Shown here piece after piece: positions 46,830 to 59,799 of a DNA stretch of 64,000 bases. Made by a program: the position numbers and the translations under genes. This DNA is from Eumeta japonica (lineage: Eukaryota; Arthropoda; Insecta; Lepidoptera; Psychidae). Below the pieces are notes generated by a model. The model saw only the letters and a program-made list of their open reading frames with translations. It did not search any database and was not told where the DNA came from. The stretch's first letter is position 1, and every line of letters starts with the position of its first letter. The DNA is taken from the NCBI GenBank assembly GCA_005406025.1, contig BGZK01000282.1, forward strand, positions 455,424-519,423, written 5' to 3'.

Positions 46830-48945
46830 TACATACATTAAATCAAATATTTTTCCACAAATAGCTGAGATTTCAGTGGGCACTTGTTGATTTTAGTATA
46901 CTTTATTGGTTCTTAACACCGTTTTATATCTCAAGATTTTTTATTTCTTGGAGATATCAAACAGTTATAGAGGTATGTTGACTTTGACCACGTTATCAGT
47001 AACTTTACTTTTTTTACAGTTCATTACAATAACGTAATATTCGCAATTAACAATGCTTACGTTATCGATGTCATCGTTGTTCAATTAAATATTTGTAAGT
47101 AGAACGTTGTAAGCTTCAAATCATTAGACTCATCACCTTTCTTACTCTTGGCTAGTTTCATTTTGTGTCAGTGTCAGTCGAGTGCCGCTATTATATACCA
47201 GCCAAAAGTAATTTCTTGTCGCCTTAAATTCGTCCTCGTTCCGAAGTCTATGCACTGTCTTCACAACCAGGGACTTATGCTGTATTAAGCCGGTATCGTC
47301 GTGACGTAAAATGACATCAGGCAAAGGTGCGCGCAAAGGCGTGCGCTTGCGTCACGTCACGACGTTACAGTCTAAGATCCGAGTAAGTAGCGACCTTCAC
47401 CCAATCGTTGACACGATGATGAGTATTTTAAGTCAAATTTGATATGTTAAAAAATATATCGCGAGTTGGTTGTCTAAAAAAGTTCTGCCAAGGCTATAAT
47501 TAAATAAAAATTCAAAAATTACAATATTATTTTTAAATTGCATTTATTTGTTTACGGATCAAATTCCATAACAATCAAAAGTAATAAGTCCATAGAATAT
47601 GCAAACGTTGGGTTGTTATTTCTTCCATCATAACTATTTGGTTGGCAGATATAAACGGGTAAGTCGATACTAGTAACTTGCACTCACCTGTTTACTCAAT
47701 AAGTCTTATATCGGAAATACAGACAAATCTATTGCAAACACGGTGATACAAGGTTAAAGCTAAATTGCTCGAACTTCAGAACGTCACCGTCGCTGTCGCA
47801 GTGTACGTCGGAGGCAGACGTTAAGCACGGACGCTATCTTAGAATTGTCACAGCCTCAAGCGGTTGATCTTTTCGACTGCAGTTAAATAATAAGCAATCA
47901 CAACGCTAATCGTTGGAGGGGTGGTATTCGCAGCCACTAGTTCTGGTCCGTCATCTCGTTGTTTGCTGTGCCAGCCTTTGGACTATTGGGCCCGATCCCG
48001 CTTTTGAGGGTGTTTCGGTACGCTGGCGCCTAGCGAGAGTTAACGAGATTTAACGAGATCTGACCCATACCTTCGCCCACTTCGCACGCTGAACGCAATG
48101 TCAACAATGATCTCGATCCAGGTTTCGCACTCGATTACGAACTCAGTCTCGTTCTCGATTTCTTGGTCTTATTCTCGACCTCGATGTGGTCTCTCTCTGA
48201 ATTCCGATCACGGTTTTGATCTAGATCTTGATTTTGGCTCAGCTCTTGATCCTGATCCCGATTTCGTACTTCCACCTCAATCACATTATACCAGAGAAAT
48301 GTATACTTTTATATCGATAAAAACGTGACAATGTTAAATTATTTAATTATGTAACGATCTTACTCCCACTTTTAATACTAATTTCGGTTCTTATCATAAT
48401 CTACGGTTGGAAGAAGATTTTTGTAACCAATAACCGATTTGTACATTTAAATAAGATATACATTCTATGTTCATACGAACGAAGCCGCTGGCAAATATTA
48501 GTATATACTAGAAACTAATCAGCTAACATATTTTTGTAATAAAAATAATTATATATTTCAAAGCAGTCGTTCATGAGCTATAAGCCCGACTGCGATTTTT
48601 CTTCTAATTTAATGCATTAAAAATGTTATTATTAAAACCTCATGCCTGAGATTTCTCATTGTAATGTACACAAATCTGGCTTTGTAACGTATTTCTAAAA
48701 TAAAAAAAGAATTGTACGAATAAAACTAATTGTTTTCGAGCTATAAGCACACAGACGGAGTGGCACACAGATATTCAAATATGTAGATAGATTAAGGGAT
48801 GTTGTTTTTTAAATAAAAATAAATAATCGTAAATTAATAAAGTTCTCATGTTAATTCGTAATAACGACAATCATGAATGAATCATAATTACGACGATGAT
48901 GGTCGTTGGGTGGGTATCTGTATATATATAATTGTATATATGATA
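46830..48945. other. No gene seen; scattered repeats
   Basis: Contains a 'cggtatcgtcgtgacg...cgtcacgtcacgacg' repeat near 47290-47370, a GC-richer stretch at 47770-48080, and a degenerate 'ctcgatttc' repeat at 48090-48270 like that at 2530-2830. Frames over these are by-products. Confidence 0.45.
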
Positions 48946-48947
48946 AA

Positions 48948-50161
48948 CTAGTTGTTACCCGCCCGCTTCGCTGGGCGAATATTACCGATTACGTTTAAAA
49001 TCTACATTTAACACAAATTTCCTTTACTCGGAAATGCAGATTTAATATTTATAAAGTATATTTTTCTTTAACATAATTTATATTTTGCAAATCATAAATT
49101 ACAATTGTTACAGCATTTTCGTTAGTTTTTATGAACGAAAATGCTATTTATACATAAAAAAAAATCTGATTAGATAATGCTGCATGGTTTCCTGATTTAA
49201 TTTATAACTGACAAATTCTAACTATTTTCAGATTAAAAACCTTTTGAAACCTTGAATTATATTTACATACAACATAATCATAACTTTGCTTCCGCCCCGT
49301 TTGAAACAATTATTTGGGAGTTTTTTAATTAACCTTAACGTGTCAAAGAGATATTCCTACTGAACTCAGGTATACCGTGCTGTAGTTTGGAAATATCAAT
49401 TTTCCATTGCTTATGCCCCCGTAATTTCTTTTGGGAGCGGAATTTCGTAAGAATCATTCTCATTAGATCTCTACTCAATGACAGGTATATTTCTTCAAAT
49501 GTTCAAGTCTCTAAGCCTTAAAGTTCCAGAAATGTCGTGTTGAGTCAATATATACACAGAAAACCTCTTACGAATATTGAGGAACCCATATGAAAATTCA
49601 GCATGCAATCCCGTATACTTTCTCTTATATAAAAAATCAACATGAATTCGACTTATTTTATCGTAAATTCCCGTATGAATCTTTATCAGTGTAATTTTTA
49701 ACGCTCCCGACTACCTTTGAAGAGTGGAATTTCATAAAATTTATTAATGATAAATTTTAACATGCCAAAAAAATATTCTGTCAAAATTTCACAGTTGTAA
49801 GAGCTATAGGATGAAAAATACAAATTTTCAATTTTTGACGGCCCCGCACTGCCCTTCAGAGATGGATCTTCATACAATTTGCTTTTGATAAGTTCTAACA
49901 TGCCAAAAAAATTTTTTTGGCCGTGTTTTACATACCTATAAAATATATGGTTTGAAAATGTGAAGTTTCTTAAAGTTTTTTTTAATTAACGCCGCCGCAA
50001 CCCTCCTTGCGCGTCAAATTTCGTAAAATCCGTTTTTAGCTGACCTCATCTCCGCAAAAAAAATATTCCAACCAAATTTCAAGTCTCTACGCCTTATGGT
50101 TTCAGAGATATCGTGATGAGTTAATAGATACCTGGGTATCTCTTATATATATATATATAGA
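48948..50161 (+). repeat. Dispersed element with internal tandem units
   Basis: Starts 'aactagttgttacccgcccgcttcgctggg', the common end of lepidopteran non-autonomous retroelements, and finishes in a (TA)n tail near 50144-50160. Between about 49330 and 50120 several units of roughly 120-250 bp recur, each with 'aatttcgtaaaat..tt', 'acatgccaaaaaaatatt' and 'tttcaagtctctaagcctta' type segments. No coding capacity. Confidence 0.6.
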
Positions 50162-50162
50162 T

Positions 50163-50487
50163 TAGGGTGTGCCAAAATCCAATTTCCATGATGGACCTTC
50201 TAAAATCGGAATTTTGAGTTACTTCCTGAAAATATTTTGGGAGAAGACGATTTATTTAATTTTCATAAAAATTTTTAATAAGAGTTTTAGATAGGCATTT
50301 CCGGTAAAGTTTTAAAACTTCAGCGGAAATGCCCAAACAAAACTCCTGTAAAAAAATTTATTAAAGTCAAATAAATTGTCTCCCCCCAAAATATCTCAGC
50401 AAATGCCCAAATACAGCTCCTATTAAAAGAGGAACTCAAAATTTCAATTTTAAAAGGTCCTTTACAGAAATTGAATTTTGGCACACC

Positions 50488-50490
<3 letters not shown>
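50163..50490. mobile_element. 328 bp foldback MITE
   Basis: Terminal inverted repeats 'tagggtgtgccaaaat' at both ends, extending with one or two mismatches to about 25 bp. The inverted symmetry continues inward (aactcaaaattt..., ggcatttcc...ggaaatgcc), so much of the element can fold back on itself. It is inserted in a TA-rich site, between the (TA)n tail of the preceding repeat and the (TA)n start of the following one. Confidence 0.8.

Positions 50491-50532
<42 letters not shown>
50491..50532. repeat. (TA)n at the start of repeat R, copy 1
   Basis: 21 TA units directly followed by 'tgtgaagcgcatactt'. Confidence 0.95.
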
Positions 50533-50535
<3 letters not shown>

Positions 50536-52480
50536 AAGCGCATACTTAAAGGACAGTTTTTCGATAGATCGCATGCTTCAGGGACATCTGTATACTTTGG
50601 GGACTGTCCCCAAAGTATGTTTATATCAAACGCATACTTTGAGCCCATTCTATGTAACGCATGCTTTGAGACAACTGGTCAAGCGTGAACATTTCAAGGG
50701 TTCAATGCCATTGCCTTTTACAGGTAACAACTAGATAAGTTTCTTAATAATTGTTATTATTTTGACTAACTTAATAGAATGAATTTCAATATTGAGTCAC
50801 AAACTACCCCGACTTTGCTTGAATGAAAATAATTTTCTTTTTTATATTTCGAGTATTTTATGATTGTTTTTGTATTTCTATATTTAAAATAATTATTATT
50901 AAAACTGTAATATTAAAATAAGGACTAATGTATATTTTGGGTTTGTTTATCTAGGTTTCACAATTTTGTGAGAGTTTTATATTTATAACGTCAAAAATGT
51001 TATGGTGTATTTATTTTGAAATTTTTGTATATAATAATTGTTTTATTCTTATTTATTTTTTTGGCTGTTTTCCGTATTTTACGACTAAATTTATACTACT
51101 ACATAAATTTGTAGCTGTCTGTACATTCAATTCTACCATTTTCAAATATATGTGTTTATGTTTGTTTATCTGTCTGTATGTTTTATTATAATTAACGAAC
51201 AGTTTGACCGATTTTGATGAAAATTGTTATACAGTAATCTGTCTGTCTGTTTGTTTACCTTTATGTTATGACCTGAACATGTGATTGCATAAATGATAAT
51301 ATACAGTTTGTTTGTCTGTCTGTCTGTATCTCGGTTTACCTGTATGTTTTGTTATAATTTAAAATGATTTGTCCAATCTGTGTAGAAAATTAATGTACAC
51401 TCAGAACATATGATTGCGCAAATAATAAGCTACTGTCTCAGTCCGTCTGTCTGTATCATCTTTTATAAATTGAAAAGATTTAATCGATCTTGTTGAAAAT
51501 CGCTTACCGTTAGAACATGTGATCGCGCAAATAATAGGCTACTGTTTGTCTATTTGTCTATCTATATATATATGTTTTTTTATAACTTAAGAACATGCGC
51601 TTGCGTAAATGATGGATTACTGTGTGTTTGTGTGTTTGGCAGTCTGTGTGTATGTTCTTTTATAGCTTAAGAACGGCGTGACCAATATCGATAAAAATTA
51701 GTGTAGGGTCAAAACATGTGATTGTGCAAATTATAGGCTACTCTTTGTCTGTCTCTCTGTGTGTTATTTTATAACTTAGAACCGTTCCATCTATTGTGAT
51801 AAAATTGGTGATCAATTAGAATATGTTAGTGTACTGTCTGTCTGTCTACCTGTACGTATATATGTTCTTTTTAACTTAAGAACTGTTTAATCGATCGTAA
51901 TAAAATTAGTTACATTCAGAAGAACCTGTGATTGCAAAAAATACCCTGTGTTATTTCCACACTATATGAGAAAAATGAAAAACAATCATTATTTTTTATT
52001 TCTTTAGTAGCAATATTCATTATTAGTATTCACATTTAGTTTTTATGCAGTTGCGTGTGTCTATGTGCGTCTAATTTGTATTACATCAGAGTTAAGGGGT
52101 TCAATTTTGTATGAAACTTTTATAGAGCAAGGTACAAAATTTAAAAGTGATGAGATGCATCTTTATAATTAGATGCGAGGAGGATTCAATACCATTTGAC
52201 AACGTCAATGCTAGTACTATCATTGGTATTTGACGTTGTCTGCGTATTTTTTCTGTTGAACCGAATTATCAACAGATGCTAAGAATACTTACTTCATTAA
52301 TAAACTCTTTGAAATAATAAACTATTAACATTTCGCTATTGTTTCATGCATATTTGTAATATAATATAATGAGAACAAATATAGTAGGAACCGATTTCTA
52401 AACAGTAAAACAAAACTTATGAATTGATAGATATATATTTTGATAAGCTTTTTATTAACTTGTAATAGTCATATGAATAT
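50533..52480 (+). repeat. Repeat R, copy 1
   Basis: About 1.95 kb matching 61052-62915 from end to end in the same orientation, with substitutions and small indels. It starts 'tgtgaag.gcatactt.aaggacag' and ends near 'gataagctttttattaacttgtaatag'. Positions 51190-51960 are a tandem array of about six to seven degenerate units (100-130 bp) with 'ctgtctgtctgt', 'ttataacttaagaac', 'gaccgatt' and 'acatgtgattgcgcaaataatagg' words. No protein-coding frame. Confidence 0.85.
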
Positions 52481-52574
52481 ATGTTATCCGTTCCAAAATT
52501 CGCAAACCAATTTTCAACCACTTTACTGTTATCCGATTATGCTGAAATTTGGTATACATATGAAAGTTAGGTGA

Positions 52575-53080
52575 CAATGAAATATGATGATACCATCGAA
52601 TTGGTCTGATGATGGAGACCGAAGATGGCCATAGGAACTCCTAAACTAAATATGATAAGCCCATCGTGTTAGGCTCTATTTGGCTTGTTTTGACAAAAAC
52701 AATAACCTTGTTTGGTACAGAGTCTAACAATTTATTATCAGACCCAAAAGATGGTCATAGGAACTCTTAAGCTATAAATGATATACTTATCGTGTTTGGA
52801 TTCGTTTGATATTTCTTAACAAAGACTTTAATCATACATGATGCCCAGGGCCTAATGATGATTTCGAAAGATAGTTAAAGGAGCTCACAAGCTACACATA
52901 ATAAACTCACCGTGTTTGGGTTCGATTGATTTTTCTTAAGGAAAACTTGAAACTTGTTAGTTATCCGGGGTCTAATGAAGTTTTAATGAAAATTTCAGAA
53001 GGTAGGTATAGGAATTTCTAAGCTACTCAAAAGAAACTCATCCTATTTGGGTTCGTTTGATTTGTTTATATATTGAAAAA
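52575..53080 (+). repeat. Tandem array of about four 130 bp units
   Basis: Units share 'agatggtcataggaactc.taagcta', 'tgataa.ctcatcgtgtttggg' and 'ttcgtttgatttttctta'. Degenerate, non-coding, and directly downstream of repeat R copy 1 but absent after copy 2 in this window. Confidence 0.7.
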
Positions 53081-53089
53081 TCTATATAT

Positions 53090-56000
53090 TTTTTTCATTT
53101 TATTGAGATCTTTTTGTTCACTTTTCGCAATCAGGACTTATTTTATTGTTTTTTCTCTTAATTCTGTTTTAACAATATTCTAAGATTGCTTTCCTTTCAC
53201 TAGCATTGTCAACGTCGTTTCTATTTGTAATAATCGTGATAAATCTTTGATTCATATATTGTTATTCGTTAATATTTCTGTTCGTATAAATACTAAACAG
53301 AACTTATTCCTGTAAAATAGATTTGGAAACATCATCTTGATTTTGTAAGACCTATTCAATGATATGTCACTCCACAGCTATGCAATTTTACTTTCTTTAG
53401 TGCTACTTTTATTTTAAGACTGCTAATCACGATTCTAGTTTCATAAAACATAGCCGAGCTTAGACTTATTGATTAACCTAGCTTAGAAAATCGATAGACA
53501 TTTCATTAACCAAAATCTGTGTAGTTGATAGCATGTTTCAAGAGAATAAAAATCCTACATATAGACATACCCAGATGCGTGTGAAAATATGTAATAATAT
53601 TTTGCTATTGTGCCGTCAGGTAAAAAGACATGATGGCCGGTCATAGAAGACGTTGGGAAATTAATTAGAATAATGTGACTGGTCAAAGTAAATGGTAGAA
53701 GTTATGAATTCACTTTATTACCATTTGTAATTTTAAATTACTTCTAAACGAATAAATTTTATATATTTTGTAATCCTCTTTGAAAATATCCTTCATTTTA
53801 ATGTGTTAGGAAGTACAAATTTTAAAACGCTTAAATTGAAGAAAAGAATTGGCTATTTTGATTTTTGTAATTTTATTTTAATACACACTGTGACAATCGC
53901 GCCACCGAAATAAATCTAATCGAATTAGGTTTATAAGTTTAATAGTTATGAGGGAATATAGGAACGGACATACATGCAAACAAGTAAACACATGTAATCC
54001 TTCTTTTGCGTTTCACCGGTGCGTTACAAATTAGTTAATAAATAAATTAATAAGAAAATAAAATTTGACTGCGTAAAAGTGGACTAAAAGATGGACACAA
54101 GAAGATTTAAAAATCATTTAATAAAATATGCTAGAAAATAGAAAATCAAATACGGAAAATTCTTGCGTCGGGGTATCAGATTCATGTTTTTACTTGCCAT
54201 GATTCTTGTTATTAGTTTTATTCTAAATGATGATTATGACATATTTTTAAAGATAAGAACCGATTCCAAAAATAGCCTGCACTTAATTAAAAATAACACT
54301 ACCTGAACAGGTATAAGTACCAAGAAATAAAATCGTTATAAGAAATGTTTCGGACAATGCCAGTCAAGGCAAGAATATAAGTCTTTTTATATGTATTCTG
54401 AAAATCATTCCAGTAAGAGTTGTATGATGGACCTTTAATTTTATATAAATATTCTTGCCAATTTCGTTTAGATCACATTAGACCATGGAGTTATGAACTA
54501 TTATTACCGTGGCCTCCCATTTTCATAACTCCATGCATTAGACGTTGTAAACATCGTATTATTGTCATGACGGCTACGCGCCTTTGTGTAGGCCTGCCGT
54601 ATTAATATTTATTAAAAAAATTATAAATGTATAGTGAAATGTGAAATCAAAATATTTTATCAGTCATATCAGTCATTATTTAAAAGTTTGAATTTCATAC
54701 TAATACAGAAATTGTTAATTTTACAAAGAATGCAAAAATCCAAATAGTATAAACTTCAATGATCACATCAAAGACGCCGCCGCCGCCCGCCGAAAGGCGG
54801 TGTGCGGCACCATAAAATAAGCGGGAATCTCTTTGTCATCTTTGAAGAAAACAACACGTGTTTTACGTTTCTAAGAGGGTGACTATACGAGTAAAATTTT
54901 GTTGTATAATGTATGTTTGTCTCATTATAATTATGATCTAATACAAATAACGAAATATATAAATAATTCAATTCGGAATGTTAAAGTTTAACATAATACT
55001 TATTTATTTCATTTAACTGCTTATTTTATACAGCACATAAATACAAAATGAATAGAGATAGAGAGAGAGATAACAAAAAAGTAAATATAAAAGGTAGTAG
55101 TACAAACAGCCTAATCTAAATTAATAATATACAAATATGAAAAAGTAAATTAAAGTGCATCAGCAAAGAGCGTATCTTCATGGCACTTATGTCCTTTGGT
55201 TCAGAAGCGCAGTTTTCGGAAATGACCATAAATAGTATATTATTCGATCACATTCAAAATTATTTTCATTGAAAGTATTTATTAAATATTAGCTTTATTA
55301 TTTTTTCATACTTTTTGGACATACGGTTTAAAAAATAAAGGAAGGACAGAATTTATGCTACTTTTGAAGTAATCATTTCTGAAATTATTCATGTAATCAG
55401 AAAAATATTAAAAACGTTAGTGTTTTAAAAGAACTGTCGAAGTATGTACCACACGATGATGTTTTATGAAAAAAATTTTTCAGCATCTGTTGCATGTACG
55501 TAGTGCCTCCCTATAAACACTTATTTTATTATTTAACAATTTATAAGATCAGTTATAAATGAAGGTATATGAAAAATATATTAAATTATTATTTTACATC
55601 TGAATTATTTTGCTTATATTGTATCAATTAGTTAATATTTATATGGTTCATAATATATAAGCATATAACATTATTTTAATAGAAATTAATAAATATAAGA
55701 TAAATGTGCAAAAAGAATAATGATAATAATGTATAAAACAGATAATTGAAATACAACAATACAACAAATACAAGTTAATCCACGTTAATTAAACAATTAA
55801 ATGAGTTCCTTAAATTCTGATGTGAATGATAGTCTCCCTAGTATTGGTACAATATTTCCTTGAACTACTAACAGCACGTGTTTAATGTACTCAAGTATTC
55901 GTTAATCTAAAATTTAGATTCTAAAAATATCGACTTATGTTAGATGCTCGTTTGGGCTCGTTAAGTTTCTATGTTTGTGGTATGTTTATCCTTCCATCAA

Positions 56001-57355
56001 AAATAAGTAAAAGAAGAACATTGCAAATAGCAATTGAATAATTCGTACTTTTTGCTTATAATATTATTTGAGATAAAAATCATGAAGTGCTTTAAACAGA
56101 AAAAGCCCCTCTAAGTGGTAATTCAAAATAGTTTTCGTTAAAATTAATCGGGATTCAGATATGTGTTGTTATTTTTATTATTTTTCTCTGTCTTCTTTTT
56201 ATTTTCAATAAATAAATTAATTTTATTAATAAAGGAAAATTCAAAGTTAATTTAATAAATCACAAGCAGTGTTCATTAAAATTTAAACGTAATATTTTAT
56301 GTAATTTTCTTTACGATTCAATACTAGTATTGAAAAGTTTGTTTGTCGAGCTAAGACTCGACAAGCAAACTCTTCGATATGAAATGAATAATTGTGAAAA
56401 GGCGACAGTTGAGCGGTTAAACTGGCCATGTTAATTGTAAAATTAAAACATTGCCTAGGTTGTCGCCTGAGTCGCGACACAAGTATCTAAATTTCAAGCG
56501 TTTCATTACTTGATTGATCTATTGGCGTGCGGCCTATAGATCAACCAGTCACTTAGCTAGGGTAATTTTTTATAATCTGATCAGTGTCATATCACGACTT
56601 TATCAAAATCTAAAATTTTGAATAGAACATATCTACAAAGTAATAGTCATAATTAAAAGGAAATATAATGAGTCTTGTTTAGACACGTAAATGAAATGAG
56701 TCTTGTTTCGAAATAAATGTTTAAAATAAGTGACGCTATAAAATAATAATATTAATAATGTCGACAACAAAATGTGTTAAAATGAGATATTAAAATATAG
56801 AGATATTTGTGCTTAATAACGAATTTTATTTATTTTTCTAAATATGACATGTATTTCATATTTCGGTTTACTGTTTAAAATCGTCCTTAGAAATTTAGTT
56901 ACATTTCTTAATTCCTTCTAGTTTCGTGTCAGAATTCTTTCTAAAATTTCATGATTCAAAAATAAGTTTTGATATAGCTTGCAATTTTGAACACAATGTA
57001 CATTTTAAAAATATTAAGTGTATAATAATATAAAATACTAAGATAAAGCGATCGAAATAACAGTTATATATACATATTTCCATGTTGTATAGTTTGCTTT
57101 TTACGCAAAACTTTGGTGTACAAATTATGAAATAATATAATTCTTTAATTATTAAATAAGTATATCTGAATTTGATATTTTCCTGTACTTATTCATTTTT
57201 TAAAAGTGCAAATATTAAATGTTCTTTGACATATATTCTGACATGTAAATTATCCTTTGACAAATATTCTTTGAAAACATTATTTTGACAACTTCTTTAA
57301 CACTCCACGATGAGTTAAATTATATTCGAAAATTTCATTCTGATATTATAAATGC
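53090..57355. other. Long AT-rich interval without genes
   Basis: Nothing coding is recognised. It contains the 52 bp hairpin at 54484-54535 and a small GC-rich spot at about 54775-54810. Confidence 0.5.
54484..54535. mobile_element. 52 bp hairpin element, copy 1, with 8 bp duplication
   Basis: Exact inverted repeats catggagttatgaa (54484-54497) and its complement (54522-54535). Flanked on both sides by the 8 bp cattagac (54476-54483 and 54536-54543), as expected for a target-site duplication. The core shares 'ccgtggc.tccca' with the second copy. Confidence 0.75.
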
Positions 57356-57359
57356 AAAC

Positions 57360-57770
57360 GTCTCTTTGTCTGTCAGTCTGTTAGATATTCACGCCTATAA
57401 ACTGCTGTACCGATTTTGACGAAATATGACACAGAAATAGTTTGGCAGTAGAAATCGGACATAGGTTACGTATTGTTTGGTTGGCTGTCTGTCTGGTTGT
57501 ATGTTTTTTCATAGTTCAACAATACTTAAATTTATTTAATCAACTTTACTGTACTAATAGAAAATATCATTTGTCTTATACTAGCTATTGTCTGTTTGTC
57601 TTCAATCTGTTTGTATTTTTATAGGGTCTTATAGTTTTTACTTATAACTCGGCAACGCTTCGACAATTATCAAATTATGATGAAATTTAGAAAACTAATA
57701 AATTTATGACATAAAATGTAGATTACTGTTTCTTTTTTCAATGTTTATCTGTGTAATGCCTTATAAATAG
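57360..57770 (+). repeat. R-type tandem units, plus orientation
   Basis: Units with 'tctgtctg..tgtatg', 'ttataact.ggcaac', 'ccgattttgacgaaat' like those within repeat R, but without its flanks. Confidence 0.55.
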
Positions 57771-58975
57771 AAGATTTAAAAGTCATTAATTTTATTTTAT
57801 TTTGTTGGCCATGCTTATTGTGTGCTTTGCTTTGAGAAGGAGCGTTGTTAGAGCCAGCAAAGAGAACTGGGGGTGGGGGGATAGAAAATTCATAGGACAT
57901 TAAAAGAACTATGTGGTTTTTATTGCGTCTTTTATCAGTCATTGTATTATTTTAGCGTAATATTATAAATATGTGTACTTTATAACGATGTTTGGTTGTT
58001 CTTAACTCTATTACGCATAAGTGGTAGGACGAACTTAATTGAAATTTAGTACACAAGTAGAATGTTTTCTGGGTTATACTCCATGATATTTTATATCTCC
58101 ACAAAGCGTTTCTGTGCAATAATTTGCAAGAAACCTGAATCAATATCGGTATCAAGAGTAATTCGAAAAGAGAGAGCGGGGTTGAAATGGAGAACATCAC
58201 CGAATCAGAACTCATTGTGAAATCTGGACTTAAATCTAAAACAGATTTGAGATTGGAATCAACAACATCAAGATTATTCGATATAGAAAATAACAAATAA
58301 GTTACACATCCACGCAGGCGGTGCTGCAGACAAAAGCAAGGAATCTGTATTATTAACTGTGTATTTGAATGTTGTAAAAGTCATATAAAATAAAAATAAA
58401 TCTAAAACTCGATTACGAAAAATTGCACTCTATAATGTAAGAAACAAGAACATATTATATATTTTGTCTGTAATTCTAATCTACAAACAATTCAATATTT
58501 TCATATAAGTAGACAACTTAAATATACATTTTAATGTAATACATAGACATAGCAATGTTTAGAGGATAGCTGTGCAATATAGTAAATAAATGTAGCATGT
58601 ACAAGAAGATATTTTTATATTGTGCAAACATAAGAATATTTTATGTTTCATACTTTTCAGAGTGCGATTTTGTCGTAGTTGGGTTTATATTTCTTAGAAA
58701 ATGTGTGTAGTGCCACTTTATATTTTATTTAGTCTAGGTTTTATTTTTATTATAGTATAACATATTAATTTAGTATGACGTCACGCAGCCTATAACCAGT
58801 GGACGACAAATATGCTTCTAGCGATACTTCAATTGTCAAATTATAGTAAATAGTTTAGAAGTTATGCGAGAACAGATAAACATACAAACATACATCGAAA
58901 CTACATACAAGCTAAAATCAGAACACTCCTTTTAGCTTCGCTAGGCAATGTATTATAGGCTAATCTATTACATAT
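57770..58975. other. No recognised gene
   Basis: A 114-codon minus-strand frame (57952-58296) has no family resemblance I can see and no supporting context, so it is not called. Confidence 0.4.
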
Positions 58976-59290
58976 ATCTACCTAAAGTCTACACGGACGA
59001 AGTCACGGACACCAACTAGTTAATGATAATGTGTGACATTCTAAAGTAGACTCAAATTCACATAATCTTTGAAAACAAAATAAAAAGCCCAAGTGTCGGA
59101 CTACGCAGAGATTAAGATTCTGTGTGTTGACCGAAACGAATGGCATTGTTTCACAGTTCCAATAAGAGACGCTCCATACAAAGTCCATACGTTTTATATA
59201 AAAGGTATGGATATTGTGATTTTTTCTGGACACACATCTATATTAGAACTAGTTGTCCGCTCGCTTCTGCTGGGTAGTTTTATTTATAAA
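58975..59290. repeat. Dispersed-element ends
   Basis: 58990-59025 read on the minus strand, and 59248-59285 on the plus strand, carry the 'aactagttg.ccg...cttcg/cttctgctggg' type termini also seen at 48948. They look like two ends of non-autonomous retroelements in opposite orientation. Confidence 0.5.
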
Positions 59291-59799
59291 TAAAATGGCA
59301 AAGGATTTACGGAATTCGAAAAATGAGTAGCCTAGAACCATCTACAAATCATCCGCATCGAATGGTCCCAGTCCCATGTCTACCGTTTAGTAGGTTTTAC
59401 GTGATTGGCGAACAAAGACAACCTATTTTCATTATATATGTATAGACTAAAATAAACTATAACATACGTATGTAAATTTTTCCTGTGAATAATATAACTT
59501 CTTATTAGTGACAAAATTTTCGGAAATGAAAATTCTTAAATTCAAATTTACAAACCATACCTTGTCAAACTATTAGCATAGATAAATTACGATCAAACGC
59601 TTCTTTGTTTTAAAACAAATAACAATAGGTTAAATAACATTTACGTAACCTATTAATCATGGAAAACAACAAAAATGTCATATATACACGCACGCCCTCA
59701 CGATCATCTACACATGCACCTATATAAAAACAAATTAATAATGATAAAGCAATACAAAAATAATGATTTTTTTAATAGTATATGGTGTATGGAAATCAC

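Noticed and set aside
47690..47900. Possible first exon of GrE with a donor near 47685-47695
   Set aside because: A gtgagt donor exists on the minus strand, but the sequence before it encodes nothing resembling a Gr exon 1.
51190..51960. CRISPR-like array
   Set aside because: Units are degenerate, variable in length and lack constant repeats with unique spacers; it is a eukaryotic tandem repeat inside repeat R.
57952..58296. 114-codon minus-strand frame as a gene
   Set aside because: Longest orphan frame in the right third, but no domain, no splice or duplication support, and it overlaps unstructured AT-rich sequence.
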